Assembly: GCA_964036665.1 (NCBI GenBank)
Contig: OZ038526.1
Coordinates: forward strand, 24,676,001 to 24,740,000
Reading direction: 5' to 3'
Source of the DNA: Gordius sp. MW1
Taxonomy: Eukaryota > Nematomorpha > Gordioida > Gordea > Gordiidae
DNA: 64,000 nt
Positions 32,811-45,100 of this stretch are shown one piece after another. Under the pieces are notes generated by a model. The model was not told the origin of the DNA. It did not search any database and saw only the letters and a list, made by a program, of their open reading frames with translations. Both the position numbers and the translations under genes were made by a program. The first letter of the stretch is position 1; each line of letters starts with the position of its first letter.

Positions 32811-34851
32811 AAAAAAAATTTATTATAAAAAAATAAGTTTAATTTAAATCAATAACCTAACCGTTTCCTTAACTTGTTTTCAAAATTCCAAATAATATTT
32901 TTAAGAGAAAAATTTCTTTCCTTTACTTCAGATTTGCTATCACCAATGTACAGCTTTCCTTTTCTTCTAATATCAGTTCCCAAATTTTATTGTATGTATA
33001 TCCAACAAAATGTTAAATCATGTTGATTCGCGATAACCAACAATAATAACAAATCGCATTCAAAAATAGCATATTTTATGGAGTGGCAATGATCGGCCAA
33101 AATAGCAAAATGGAGGCGAGGATGTACGCGTATATTATAGCTAGTAAACTTCTGTCAGCATAGATCACTTATGCCACAAATGGGTTCAAATTTTTTGCCA
33201 CATGTTTTTGTTATAAATAAAAAAATATTTTGAAAGTTACTGTTTTAGACAATCAAGACTTACTTTTGTAATTTTAGAAATATTTCTGCAATTGTTATTT
33301 TATGTACGGGGAATTTAGCATATTGAAAATAAAAATGTATTTTTGCAAACATATAATACTTTCGGAAATTATGATTGAAAATTCTCTTAGTCTCCTAATG
33401 TTTTTGAAACTATATAACAATTCGTAAAATAATACAACTTTACAACTATGAAGCCTGCAATTTTGCATGCCGAAAAATCTCAATGTCCCTAATACATGTA
33501 AATTTAAATAGGCAGGAGCATGATACTCTGACTTAAGATATCAATGTATGTGCTAAAAGGCATCGCCCTTATGGAACATCATTTATCTATTTTAATGTTA
33601 ATGATAGTGAAGATATTAATAACGATAAAAAATAATTAAGCTAGAATCTTGAGCATTAATATTTGAGCATCAATATAGGCATGAACACGGATAAATCCCA
33701 AAAAAAAGTTTGGGCAAAATGAGGTTTTATAGCCCAACTCTATTATAGACCTAAACTGAATTTATTCAAAAACTTTTGAAATTTTTTTTAATTTGTATTA
33801 GACTTTTCAATTTATTCTGATTTTACCCTGTGATTTTTATCAGAGCGATCCAGCATCAACATAATTCGATGTTTAAACAATGGAGATATTGATGCAGTTT
33901 AATTATATAAAGAAATACTGGATACAAGTGCAGTGGTAATTTATATGAACATTTTAATAAATGTACAAAGCCCCCTAATTTATTCATTATTTGTATATAG
34001 GAAACAAAGATTTGACCAGTTAAATAAAATAAAAATAAATTTGGTGAACAGAGAAGGTTACTGCGAGTTTATATTCGTAGCCTTACATGCGAAAAGCATA
34101 TTGACGAATTATTTATAATTGACGCAACTTGTAATTTATTATATGTATTTAAAAAATTTTTTTGGCACATACATAAATATTTGTCTCATACAACAAAAGG
34201 TTGACCATAATGGGCGTCAATATAGCAAATATTTAACAGGCTTACGTGAAGGTTATTTTAAGATTTCCAATATTTTACGTTTAATGTATATTTTTTCTTA
34301 AATATATTTTATATTTCACTTTTAAAAATTTCTGCAAAATATTAAGTCATTGAGATAATTCATAAGTGATCAAGCTATATCAATTAAATGTTTTAAGATA
34401 TCGATTATATTTTAAATTTAGGGCATACATTGGCCATCTAGGTGATCATAAATAATTGAACCTTGACCTAGAGTTCATTTTAAAAAAATATATAAAAAAG
34501 GAAAATATTAAAATTTTTATATTTGGGGGGAATATAGATGATTATTCTACTTGATATCCTCTAGAAATTATAAAAGACGCGATATACAATCTAATAAAAG
34601 AGAAATAAGTCGCATGGATTTAAATAAGAAATTATAAATATATAACGGGGCCGCTTGACATCAACCTTGGTTTAAGGTTTAGCAAAATAGAATTGTAGGG
34701 GGAAAAAAGGCTGGTAGTTGTCGCGCCACATTATTTCATACCTAATAGAGCTGAGTTTCTTAATTTTAAACTTATTTATACGTTTTAATTTATTGGGATC
34801 CCTGTGTCTGTATTGTGCATCTCAGCCCATCGATCGCATATGTTATAAGCC
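32811..34851. other. AT-rich region upstream of the capping-protein gene; no supported gene
   Basis: Short plus-strand open frames at 33933-34301 show no recognisable motif and no consistent splicing. They could be a decayed exon, but I cannot support that. The promoter of the gene at 34852 should lie at the right end. Confidence 0.35.
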
Positions 34852-37800
34852 ATGGAATCAGTTTTGTCTGAAGTTGAAAAGGTAGGTCGTATTAAATTGT
34901 TTAAAGATTGCTTAATAGGTAAAAGTGGCAACAGATTTTTTATTGCAAGCACCACCTGGAGAATTTAACGAAGTCTTTAATGGTAATTCAAAAATTTATA
35001 CATTAATATTTTTTAGATGTGAGAATATTAATTGACAACGATACACTATTGAAAGACAGTATTATGAAGTAATTTATTTCTTAACGCTATTTAGGAAACT
35101 ATTATCATTTTAAGCAATTTTTTTTGCTATATGTTTTGAATTAAAGGTCTGCATATATTTTAAGTTTTAATTAATTCCTTACCAAGCTATTATAATAAAT
35201 ATTTATATCTACACTATGCCATTTTATCTTGTAAATAGTCTTTCTGTTAGTATTTACAGATTTGATAATATTATTATTTGCAATATATTTTTATAGAATA
35301 TATTATCTATTCAAGGCAGATAATTTTTTCTCTAATATTTAGTGCCTTGTTATATGCTATTCCTAAACAATGTTTTTTTACTTTTATCTACTGTATTTAT
35401 AATGTTGTTTTAATAGTTTTATCTGGGCTTTAATTTATGAGTATGTATTGCATTTTTTACCTTTTAATCAAATTTGTTACATTTATGTCTGGGAACAAAA
35501 TTGCCTAAATATTTTGTTTTTTATTAGGGTCATAGCAAAGTACAACATGGAACATTTCATACCATGCAAACTTCCATCTGAAGAAGACTCTGTAAATATG
35601 AATAAATAGCATTTCACAAAATTAGCTCTAAATATATATTTAATACATATAAATGAATACAAATATTTTTATAGACACTAAATGCTGTTTTTATCACAGT
35701 GCCTAATTACTGCTTATGCTGAGTGTGGAAATGGCAAATTTTACAATCCTCGAACAAAAAAGATCTTCTCTTACGATCACCTAAAACATGAAGTATCCAA
35801 CGTTGAGGTTAAGCAAAGGCTCAGTGAATCAGCCACAAAAAGTGATAAATGGAGAACAGCTTTGGATGAACAATTTTCAGCTTACGTGAAAGAATATTAT
35901 CCCAATTCTACATCTTCCATTTATGGCAAATTTGAGAATGGAACCACTACTCTAATCTGTTGCTTGGAAGATCATAATTTTAATCCCAAAAATTTTTGGT
36001 TAGGTTTTATAATCAAATATCACCTTGATTAATGTAAATATGATATTATTTTGAGAATATTAAGTTTAGCTAGTGTTCTGTGTAACTTAGTTATTTTTAA
36101 ATAATCCAACCCACATGATGAACAAAATATCAGCTGTTAAAGATTTTTGATTGAGATCTTTTAATAAAGATTGATACTTTTATTGCCCTCTGCATTAAAC
36201 TTTTAAGTATGAGATATTTACAAAACCTTGCTATATTTGCCAGGAGATTTATGATTATTGTTTTAGGCATTTTAATATAAGATAAGAATAAAACCTTTGC
36301 ATATTATTATAAATATATATTATAACTTTATGTGACAATATATTATATTTATGTTTAAAAATGTTGTAATTGCTTTAATAGGAATGGAAGGTGGAGGTCT
36401 TGTTGGGTTGCTACATTCACAGAAGGCAAAGCTGGAGAACTTAAAGGAGTCTTTAAAATTATTGTAAATAATTTTATAACACTTTTAATTGCTATACATA
36501 CCATACCATGAATTAGGGAAATAACTGTGGGCACATTGTAAAAAAAGTTATTTAAATCTACAATTAATAGTTTATATAATTGATATACATGGACTTAGCC
36601 AAGGGGAGGCATGGAGTATTGGATGCCCCCCCTTACCTTAAATTAAAAATTTCTTAAATGTTTTAGGATATTATAATTTGAGTTTTAAATCATTATTGCC
36701 TTCCTTCCCCCCCCCCCCCCTTTAAATTTAAATCCTAGCTATGCCAGTTTAATTTTTAATTTGTATTATGAACTCTGGTGCCCCTTTGTCATTTTCCTAG
36801 GTACAAACCCAATACCTTTTCTAAAAAACTATTTGATATCTATATTGTGTAAATTTAAATAAATCTGAGTGCTTTTTATTTAATATATTCCGCCTTATGA
36901 GATAGGTTTATTTTTTTTGAATTAAATAATTTTTTAATTCATATCTAATATGCACTCTAACCCCCCCCCCCTCGCTAACTCTCCAATTAGTCAAAATGTG
37001 TGTTTCTTCGTTAAACTTATACTAAGCTTACCTACTCTGATTATAAATGTTTCCTATGTTATAAATGCCAAGCCTTAAAGCTTCCTTTATAATTAAAATG
37101 TGATTTAAATAGACCGAAAATATTTGTCCATACTTTTATTAGGTCTCGTATTATAAACGATGAAGGGAAAACACATTAGACGTGAATTATGTAGGAAATA
37201 TAATTGCGAATTATACTAAATTTGTATTTTGAAAAAATTTTGCACCTCCTTAATTGTGACTTATAAGTTAAATCACTATAATCTAATATTTGCTCAACAA
37301 TTTTTGCTGTGATGCGAAGTTTTTATATAGCAATTCGACAAAAAATTTATAATTTTTGTACGACGGGCAAGAATTTCCAATAGGCAATCTTGGCATTTAA
37401 TTGCATTTATTGAATCTCTATACCCTTCCAGGTCCATTATTATGAAGATGGAAATGTTCAGCTTTTGGCAAAGAAAGAAGTTAAAAAACCGTTCAATTCT
37501 TCGGTAAAACATCATTTTGAACTCTTCACATATCATCTATCTGATAATTTCCGAAATTTTTGTTTAACGCTTTCTTTAATTCTTTATAGACACCCGAGTC
37601 TACTGCCAAAGATATCGTCAAGCTAATTTCTGCAGAAGAACACACCTATCAAGTATGTATCATTAGGGAATTTCACAATTACTTCTGATAATCTTTAGTT
37701 TAATGGTTTTTTTTTTAGAAATTATTACAAATTATATTCGATTATTATTGATTGCATAAATAATATGTTTTTAGTAATTATTAAACATTAATTTTCAATA

Positions 37801-37958
37801 TGCATCCCATTTTATAGACGTCCTTGGCTGATTGTTACCAAACCATGTCCGAAACGACATTTAAAGCTCTTAGACGTCAATTGCCCATAACGCGCGCCAA
37901 ATTGGATTGGGAAAAAGTGACTCTCTACAAAATTGCATCCAAATTGAAGACGCGTTAA
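34852..37958 (+). CDS. CAPZA: F-actin-capping protein subunit alpha, 288 aa, 9 exons
   Basis: Exons: 34852-34881, 34919-34982, 35017-35068, 35528-35591, 35700-35998, 36382-36463, 37432-37503, 37590-37652, 37818-37958. They sum to 867 nt, 288 aa plus stop, close to the 286 aa of animal CAPZA. Diagnostic blocks run in order: [78 protein letters not shown] and the C-terminal [20 protein letters not shown]. With the beta subunit it caps filament barbed ends in the cytoplasm and Z-discs. Introns 1 and 2 are only 37 and 34 nt, whereas intron 6 is 968 nt and carries a MITE. All junctions are GT-AG and in phase. Confidence 0.95.
36589..36748. mobile_element. hAT MITE, CATGGGCGTAGCCAGG family, in a CAPZA intron
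   Basis: Left end CATGGACTTAGCCAAGGGG, right end ATCCTAGCTATGCCAG, with poly-C tracts. The duplication is unclear and the copy is diverged. Confidence 0.55.
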
Positions 37959-38279
37959 CTAAATCTCTCTTCCTTAGCATTATTTCGCACCACTTTTCAT
38001 ATCTCACATACAAAATACTTATACCCCATGGCACCATGTTTAAAACACAATTTTATGTTTAACCACTCCCGAAGTCTAATGTTTAGGAAGGTGTATTTCG
38101 CGTTGGCCTAATATATATCTCCCTACGCGATGGATCACAGCAGATATAATGCTTATGTACGCTGTTTAATGTTTTAGCCAAATATCTTTTTGTAACAATT
38201 TTTTATTTAGAAACTCATTTATATAACCCCTTTTAGTACGCGATATATGTAATTACATAAATTATTTATTCCGTGAACA

Positions 38280-38285
38280 AATAAA
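38280..38285 (+). terminator. CAPZA: Putative poly(A) signal of CAPZA
   Basis: AATAAA about 320 bp after the stop at 37958, followed by T-rich sequence. Confidence 0.5.
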
Positions 38286-38392
38286 TATGTTTTTGAAATT
38301 TTGATGTGAGCCATCTTGTCGACTAATGTATTATTAGGGTGATAGTTTTAAATCAAACCAATCGTCTGATGTGGGTTTAATAAAGTAGTAAC

Positions 38393-38528
38393 TAGTGTTG
38401 TGGAAAACCTGGGTTTTTTGGTCCACCTTTGGTTCAACTAAGACTTAGGGCCGACTCTGCTCTGTTTTTCTAATTTTGACTAAGCCTAGAGGTCGATTAA
38501 GAAAAACAGACCAAAAAATACAACACTA
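38393..38528. mobile_element. MITE, TAGTGTTG family, copy 5, with 8-bp TSD
   Basis: Ends TAGTGTTGTGGAAAACC and AATACAACACTA. The flanks GTAGTAAC and GTAGCAAC (one mismatch) define this family as hAT-like. It lies about 110 bp past the CAPZA poly(A) signal. Confidence 0.75.
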
Positions 38529-39227
38529 GTAGCAACGAGCGAGTTTCGACCACAGCGGATTCTCATTCAAGGGTTCTAATTATAATTTGTTTATAAAAAG
38601 TTTACCCCTTCCTAAAAAGTTTTTTGCTGAGGGCCGGCCCCTCTGGTTCAAAATAATGGAACATTTTCCCTCTTCATTTTAAATCTATTCATAAATAATT
38701 ATGGATGATTATATTTAAATCATATATTCTTGTCACTTGATTGGTGACTATTTTATGAAATTCAAATTTGAACATTTAATGTATACTATTAAATATGTTA
38801 GCTTCGTTAGACTTTTGAACCCATTTTAAATTTTTTTAATTAATAATATTTATATAATAGTACTGATAAATTTAATGAAAAAGCTTTAATATTTTATTTA
38901 TTTCACAAATTTATTAGGTAAAGAATGATAGGAGCAGGAGCTACCGACAAAAAATATGGTGCTCGTGTTGAAAATCAAAAAATTTCACGTAAAAAAACGC
39001 TCACTTTTTAAATTTTAAGCTACGCCCTTCTTTATATTAAAATTAATTGCTTCATTATAAAGGGGTCCGCGTTTTGATTAGGGTTTTAGGGAAATTGAGA
39101 TGCTTTGGTAATATCATAATGGGATTTCACATGCATTCACCTTTTTGACACATATTATATTAATCATGAATCTCATGCTATCGCAGAGGAGCCTACAAAT
39201 TATTCTGATTTTCGGTTATTCAATATA
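38529..39227. other. Intergenic; no gene or repeat recognised
   Basis: AT-rich with no supported coding region. A single poorly defined MITE-like tail (CTACGCCC near 39023) is visible without a partner end. Confidence 0.4.
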
Positions 39228-39541
39228 CAGTCAAGATTGTTTAATTGCAAAGCCTTGGGCCTGAAAAAAATTCGCGATTAAACGATGGAAATAAATGTAT
39301 TTGTATTACATTATATTAAATATTCATTTAACGCTTCGCAATAAAACGATATTTTATATAATTATCTGGTTGATTTAAGGACTCGAAATTGTTTGTGAAT
39401 ATCCGATATTGTACTATTAAGCGATTTGTCAATAAACAATGTTTTTGTTAATATTATCGTTTAAAAAAAACAAAATGGCGGTTAACTTCGCGATTAAAAG
39501 ATTTCACGATAATCCGATTTACGATTAAAAAGTTTCGACTG
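39228..39541. mobile_element. Pogo/Tigger-like MITE with TA target sites
   Basis: Left end CAGTCAAGATTGTTTAATTG, right end (reverse complement) CAGTCGAAACTTTTTAATCG, each flanked by TA. Subterminal motifs TTCGCGATTAAA are inverted. This is the Tc1/mariner-pogo type terminus; no transposase frame. Confidence 0.75.
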
Positions 39542-39820
39542 TACCACTCTTTAGCAAACAGGCCACCATTTTTTTAATGGAATTGGAAAAATTTCTGCAA
39601 AATCAAAAAATTTCGCTTGCTTTTTATTTAGACAATAACTACTCATAGTTCGATACAACTTCATAGGTTTGATGATAATGATTTAGATCTTATTTTCAAT
39701 CAATATGTCCTTTTTTGATTCGTTTTATGTTTATATTGGTCATCATTAGTCTTCCTACATATAAAATTGTGTTTAAAATACACCGCCCAACCCCTATTAC
39801 TTACCTTTACATATGGATAG

Positions 39821-40528
39821 CAGAGGTATTTGTTAATTTTTCTGCCCAAACCCGGCCTGCTCCAATTTTTCAACTTAATTGCACGCCGGACCCGCCCGAA
39901 CCCTTTTATGTGTACCCCCGGTAATGTCCGAATCCATTGGCGTAGGAAGCGGGTGGTTTTCGGGTTAGAACCCCTCCCATGATTTTCAATTTATATAATT
40001 TTTATATTATATTGTATATCTAATAAAAATAAATATTTGTTGGAATTTTACTTTAAGTATTTTATTCTTTTTACGATATTGTCACTTTAAACTTTTAGGG
40101 AAAAAACATTTTTATCCAAAAAAATAGTTACAAAAAAATTTTCACCTCGAAAATTTTTAAACCCCCCCCCCCTTGAGGAAATCCTAGTTACGCCTATGCC
40201 CGAACATTAGAGCTGCCCAAAGTGCCCGGCCCGAAATAATGATTTATAAAATTTTACCACTAATTTGGTTATATACATGAAAAAATTTTAAATTTAATTC
40301 TCGAATTTTTTTAGATAAGAGCTACGATTAATAAATATTATACAATCAAAAAGGGACAAAATTTACAACAAATCAAAATAACACGCTATATAAAGAAATC
40401 TCTCTATGACCGAATTGCCCAAATCAAATCTTATAAGTGTGGCCGCTCGGGGCCGCCTGCCCGAAAGTCCGATTTTACGACAGTTGCCCGGCTCGTGAAC
40501 CGGGCGGGCTGGGATTTTTTGGTCTCTA
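39821..40528. mobile_element. hAT element, CAGAGACCAGAT family (GCCCG-rich), interrupted by a MITE
   Basis: Ends CAGAGGTATTTG and TTGGTCTCTA. The flanks ATGGATAG and AAGGATAG are an 8-bp duplication with one mismatch. Homologous to 16230-16634. A hAT MITE of the CATTGGCGTAGG type (39935-40198) is inserted in it and splits the GCCCG-rich part. Removing the insert leaves about 440 bp, close to the 405 bp of the other copy. Confidence 0.75.
39935..40198. mobile_element. hAT MITE nested in the GCCCG-rich hAT
   Basis: Ends CATTGGCGTAGGAAGCGGG and TCCTAGTTACGCCTATG. It belongs to the same subfamily as 23360-23620 (TTTTCGGGTTAG.ACCCC near the left end). The flanking duplication is eroded. Confidence 0.65.
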
Positions 40529-41384
40529 AAGGATAGTACTGGCCAATGATCATAGATATTAGAAATTAATAGTTGTTCATAGATTCACGCACGAGATTAA
40601 ATAAGCAAAATTTATTCATTAGTCATAGCGGAATGTTTTCCCAATATTTATAAAACTTTTTTTTAATTATTTACCTCATCTTCACAAAATATGTATTTTA
40701 TAAAAAAAATAAAAAATTATATAGCAAAATTTTATAGTAATAAAAATTTTAGTGTAGATAGCGCTATAAAACTTTATGTTGGTCAGAATTGGTAAATTAA
40801 ATTTAAAAGATCCAGGTTAATAATTTTTAAGATGATCTGTAGTCTTATATCAAAATAGATTTCTAAAGAATAGCCAATAGTATTATGTAAATTTTCCTAA
40901 ACATATAAACTTATGTTTAGGATAAAAAGTCCAGAGCAAAATTATTTATGTTATAAATAGTTATAATAATATAGGGTTGCTCAGGCGCGTAGCCAGTATT
41001 TTCTCCGGGGGGGGGGGAAAAATTTCCAAAAATTTTTTTTGGGGGGGGGGGGGAAATTTCCAAAAATTTTTTATAACATTTTTATTTCAACATTAAAATT
41101 ATAAAATTTGGTATAAAACATAAAGAAAGTCATGATAAATAATTTAATATTTTCTTTTTCCCAGCGTCATCTGTGTTGAAGCTTAAATATATATTGTTGA
41201 AACTCCGATTACAAAAACACGAAAAGACTAAACTAAATAACTAAGAGCGATTTTGTGTATATAGGGTAAGATCGCGTGATGGTGGGGTGATACGCGTGAT
41301 GTTGATTAGAATTTGAATACGACCGCGCAGTATGCAGTTTATAACATCTCCTACCCCTTAAGTTATTCCATATCTTTCTATAGG

Positions 41385-42060
41385 TTTTCGGATTCGTGTA
41401 GATCGCCGGACCGTCCCAAAAATGCCCTCTAATTAAGTCCTCACTTTCAAAATGAGGTTATATCGATTTGTAATGACCTAATTGTTAAAAAAAAATAGTC
41501 AATCAAATAAACAAATCTCCCTTCTTCACAATTCTTTGTGATGAATCTGGGATTTAACAAATGTCCATGTGTGCTCGATATATTGACTCTTCTACATTAA
41601 CAATAAAAGAAGATTTTTTACAGTTTGTGATACGACTGGAAGAGGGCTAGGCGACTTAATTATAAAGAGCATAAAAGATCTTAATATAAATATAAATTTG
41701 TTAAGAGGTCAGGGATATGATGGAGCCAGAAATATGAGTTGAAATGTTGTCAGAAATTTAAGATAAATCAAATAAAGAGAAATTGAAGCAAGCTGGTATG
41801 ATCACGATGTTGCAACAGAAGCTGCAACTTCAAAGCACTTAGATCTTCAGCAAGTTAGACAATTAGCAGAAACTTTAGTATTAGTAGTCGAACCTAAGGC
41901 TAAGTTGTATGATTTTGAACTTAAGAAACAAGTTTTGGCAAATTTTTAAATAATATTACCTCTGAATCTTGCCAGAAACGCGAATGAAAATAAATTATAG
42001 AAGGATTTCGTCCAACTCTTCTTTACCTATTAGCTTTTATATAAGAAATACTATGTCAAA
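41385..42060 (+). repeat. Inverted, internally deleted fragment of the hAT transposase
   Basis: The plus strand encodes pieces homologous to the minus-strand transposase: a LSPHFQNEVISICNDLIVKK block, then shorter blocks separated by deletions. It is non-functional. The sequence at 42090-42130 repeats the terminal region seen at 41090-41170, so this part arose by an end duplication or insertion of a related deleted copy. Confidence 0.65.
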
Positions 42061-42130
42061 AAATAGATGAATAGATTGGCCCTTTTTATAACATTTTCCT
42101 TTCAACATTAAAATTAAATAAAGAAAGTTA

Positions 42131-45100
42131 TTATAAAATAATTTTATATTTCCTTTTTCCCAGCGAAAATATCTCAAGAACTTCATCTGGAGTGGGAGCT
42201 AATTCCCGATGAATCGCTAAAAGGGCCAATCCATTTAATCTATTTTTCGACATAGTATTTCTTATATACGTTTTAAGCCTCCTCAATGTTGAGAAACTTC
42301 TTTCATTGGTGCATGTAGTGATAGGAAGACAAGCTAACAGGTAAAGAAGAGTTGTGATGTTGGGTAAAGATTCCAATATTTTATAACCTGATAGGGCGTC
42401 CAAGGAATTCTTTGGACGAAACTTTTCTGACGTCTGAGACAACGCCATATACCAGATGTTGAATTCTGCTATGAGATCTTCATTAGTCCCTTGGAGATCA
42501 TTGGAATAAAACTCCCATAGAAAGTTTATTTTCATCCGCGTTTCTGGCGAAACAATCAAAGAATTTGAAGGAAATAATATTTGGAAATTTCCCAAAACTT
42601 GTTTCTTGTCCACGAACCGTTCATTGAGTTGTAGAATGAACATATCGAGCAAAGGTATAAAAATAGTTATTTTGTAATAATCCTCAATGGATTCAGTTAA
42701 AATATTACTTCGACAAGTTTGCTTCTTTGCATATCGAGGTTTCTTAAGGTCAAAATCATACAACTTAGCCTTAGCTTCGGCTACTAAAAAAATTTCCCGA
42801 AACTCTTCATCAACGTTGTTTCTTATTAATTTCATTTGATTTACTAAAGCTTCGGCTAACTGTGTGACTTGCTGTAGATCTAGGTCCTTTTTTTGCAATT
42901 GCTTGCATAATAAGGACGTATAGCCAAAGAGTTTATTTAGGCATAGAAGGGAAATAATAAATTCACTTTGTCGTAATGCAGTGAGCAAAGTTGCAGCTTC
43001 TGTTGCAGCATCGTGATCATACCATGTAGATATCTTTTCCAATGCTGGATATATGGCATCTTGAAGCAAAATGTGTGTGGAAACAGCTTCGTGCCGTGAT
43101 GCCCAACGGGTGACACACACTTGCTTTAATTTCTCTATATTGGGTTTATCTTCCATTTCTGACAACATTTCAATTAAAACTTGATGACGTTTAGAATATT
43201 TAAACAGATCATATACTTTGGAAACAATACCCATGCAATTCCGTATAGTAGGAAGGGTACAGGCATCTGAAAGTGCCAAATTTAATGAATGTGAAGCACA
43301 ATGTACATACAATGCCGTTGGGTATGTTTTCAAAATATAGGCCTGGACGCCGTTGAATTTTCCACTCATATTTCTGGCTCCATCATATCCCTGACCTCTT
43401 AACAAATTTATATTTATATTAAAATCTTTTATGCTCTTTATAATTAAGTCGCCTAGCCCTCTTCCAGTCGTATCATAAACTGGCACAAACTGTAAAAAAT
43501 CTTCTTTCATTGTTAATGTAGAAGAGTCAATATATCGAGCACACAGGGACATTTGTTGAATCCCTGATATATCAGTAGATTCATCACAAAGAATTGTGAA
43601 GAAGGGAGATTTGTTTATTTGATTGACTATTTTTTTAACAATTAGGTCATTACAAATCGATATAACCTCATTTTGAAAGTGAGGACTTAAGTAAAGGGCA
43701 TTTTTGGGGGGATTTTTCAAATAATCAAAAAGTAGTGGGTCACCATTAGCACGGTACCTTAAAATAGCCCTAAAATTGCCATCATTATTATCATGCACAT
43801 CTAAATCAAGCGCTCCAGAGTCTTTGTGGCCTCTTAATGCCAATCCTTGAATTCCCAAGGCCAAAATCGCTTCAATGATTGGAGCTAACTTTCTACGATT
43901 TTCTTCAGCCTGAATTTTTCTTTGTGTGTCCAACTGATTAATGACGCAAAGTTTTTTCCCGGTTCTAATTTGTGTTAAAGATAAAATTGTTTTCAATGAA
44001 CCCACGTGATATAAATTCCTTTGGTGAATATTAAAACATTCACTAGCATCCTTCCATCTTCGAAATGGCTTGGCAACTAGAGCCTTTAGCTTTTGGTTTC
44101 CATTTATTCCACCAAATCTTGGACCAAAAAGTACACATGCTTTGCAAAATGCCCCGTTTTCCTTTGGGGAATATGCGAGCCAGCTCCATCTCTGGAACCA
44201 GGAGTGTTGAAATTTAAGTTTTTTAGATAAAGCATCCCGAGGAAAATTGAACGAAATAGGAGGTTGGTAAATCTTATCATGTAACGATAGCTTATCATCT
44301 TCCTCCTCAATATTTTGATTATTTAAATATAAACATATGTCATAGGGATAGGGGAATGGGTCACTTGAATCTAAAATAATTAATTTTATTTAAAAAAATT
44401 AAATTAGAAAATCAACTCTACATTAATTTAAAGATAAAGAATATGTATAATTAAAACTTATTATACCTTTGGTTAATGAAGGTATAGGTACAATTTCTTT
44501 ATCTTTGTTTACACTTCTTCCTGCAATTAAAAATTTAACAAAATTTAATTCAATACAAAATTTGAAATAACAGTTATATTTAAAATTCAAAATTAGATTA
44601 AAAACATTAATCTATTTTTTTTTACCTAAACTCGAATTATCACTTTCAGACTCAATATCTAATCGACCCACTTCACTATTTTTTTTTTTAAATGCTGCAA
44701 TAAAAATTTTAAAATGAGTATTAAAACGTTTAACTTATTGACAATATTTAAATATTTTATTTAGGCTTAAAATTTCACCTTCATAAGGTCCTATAACTGG
44801 TTCATCGTCTTCTTCAAAATCTCTTGTTTTTTTTCTTCGATTCCCTTCAATCAAAAAATTCAAATATAATTTAAAAACTTTGAAATAAATGTTATATTTA
44901 AAATTATAAACATTAATTTATTTTACCTAAACTTGAAACTTCGTCAACTTCTATCGATTCAAACTCATCCACTGTTTCATTAGTAACAATCTTTTTATTA
45001 TTTCTTTCATTTGCTAAATAGATTTTTAATAATAAATATGAAATAAATCTTGAATGTCATAAAAACATAAAACATGTTGAGCTAATACACTCCCTCCACA

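Noticed and set aside
33933-34301. Short plus-strand gene upstream of CAPZA
   Set aside because: Two short frames with no motif, no consistent splice phase and several stops between; not supported.
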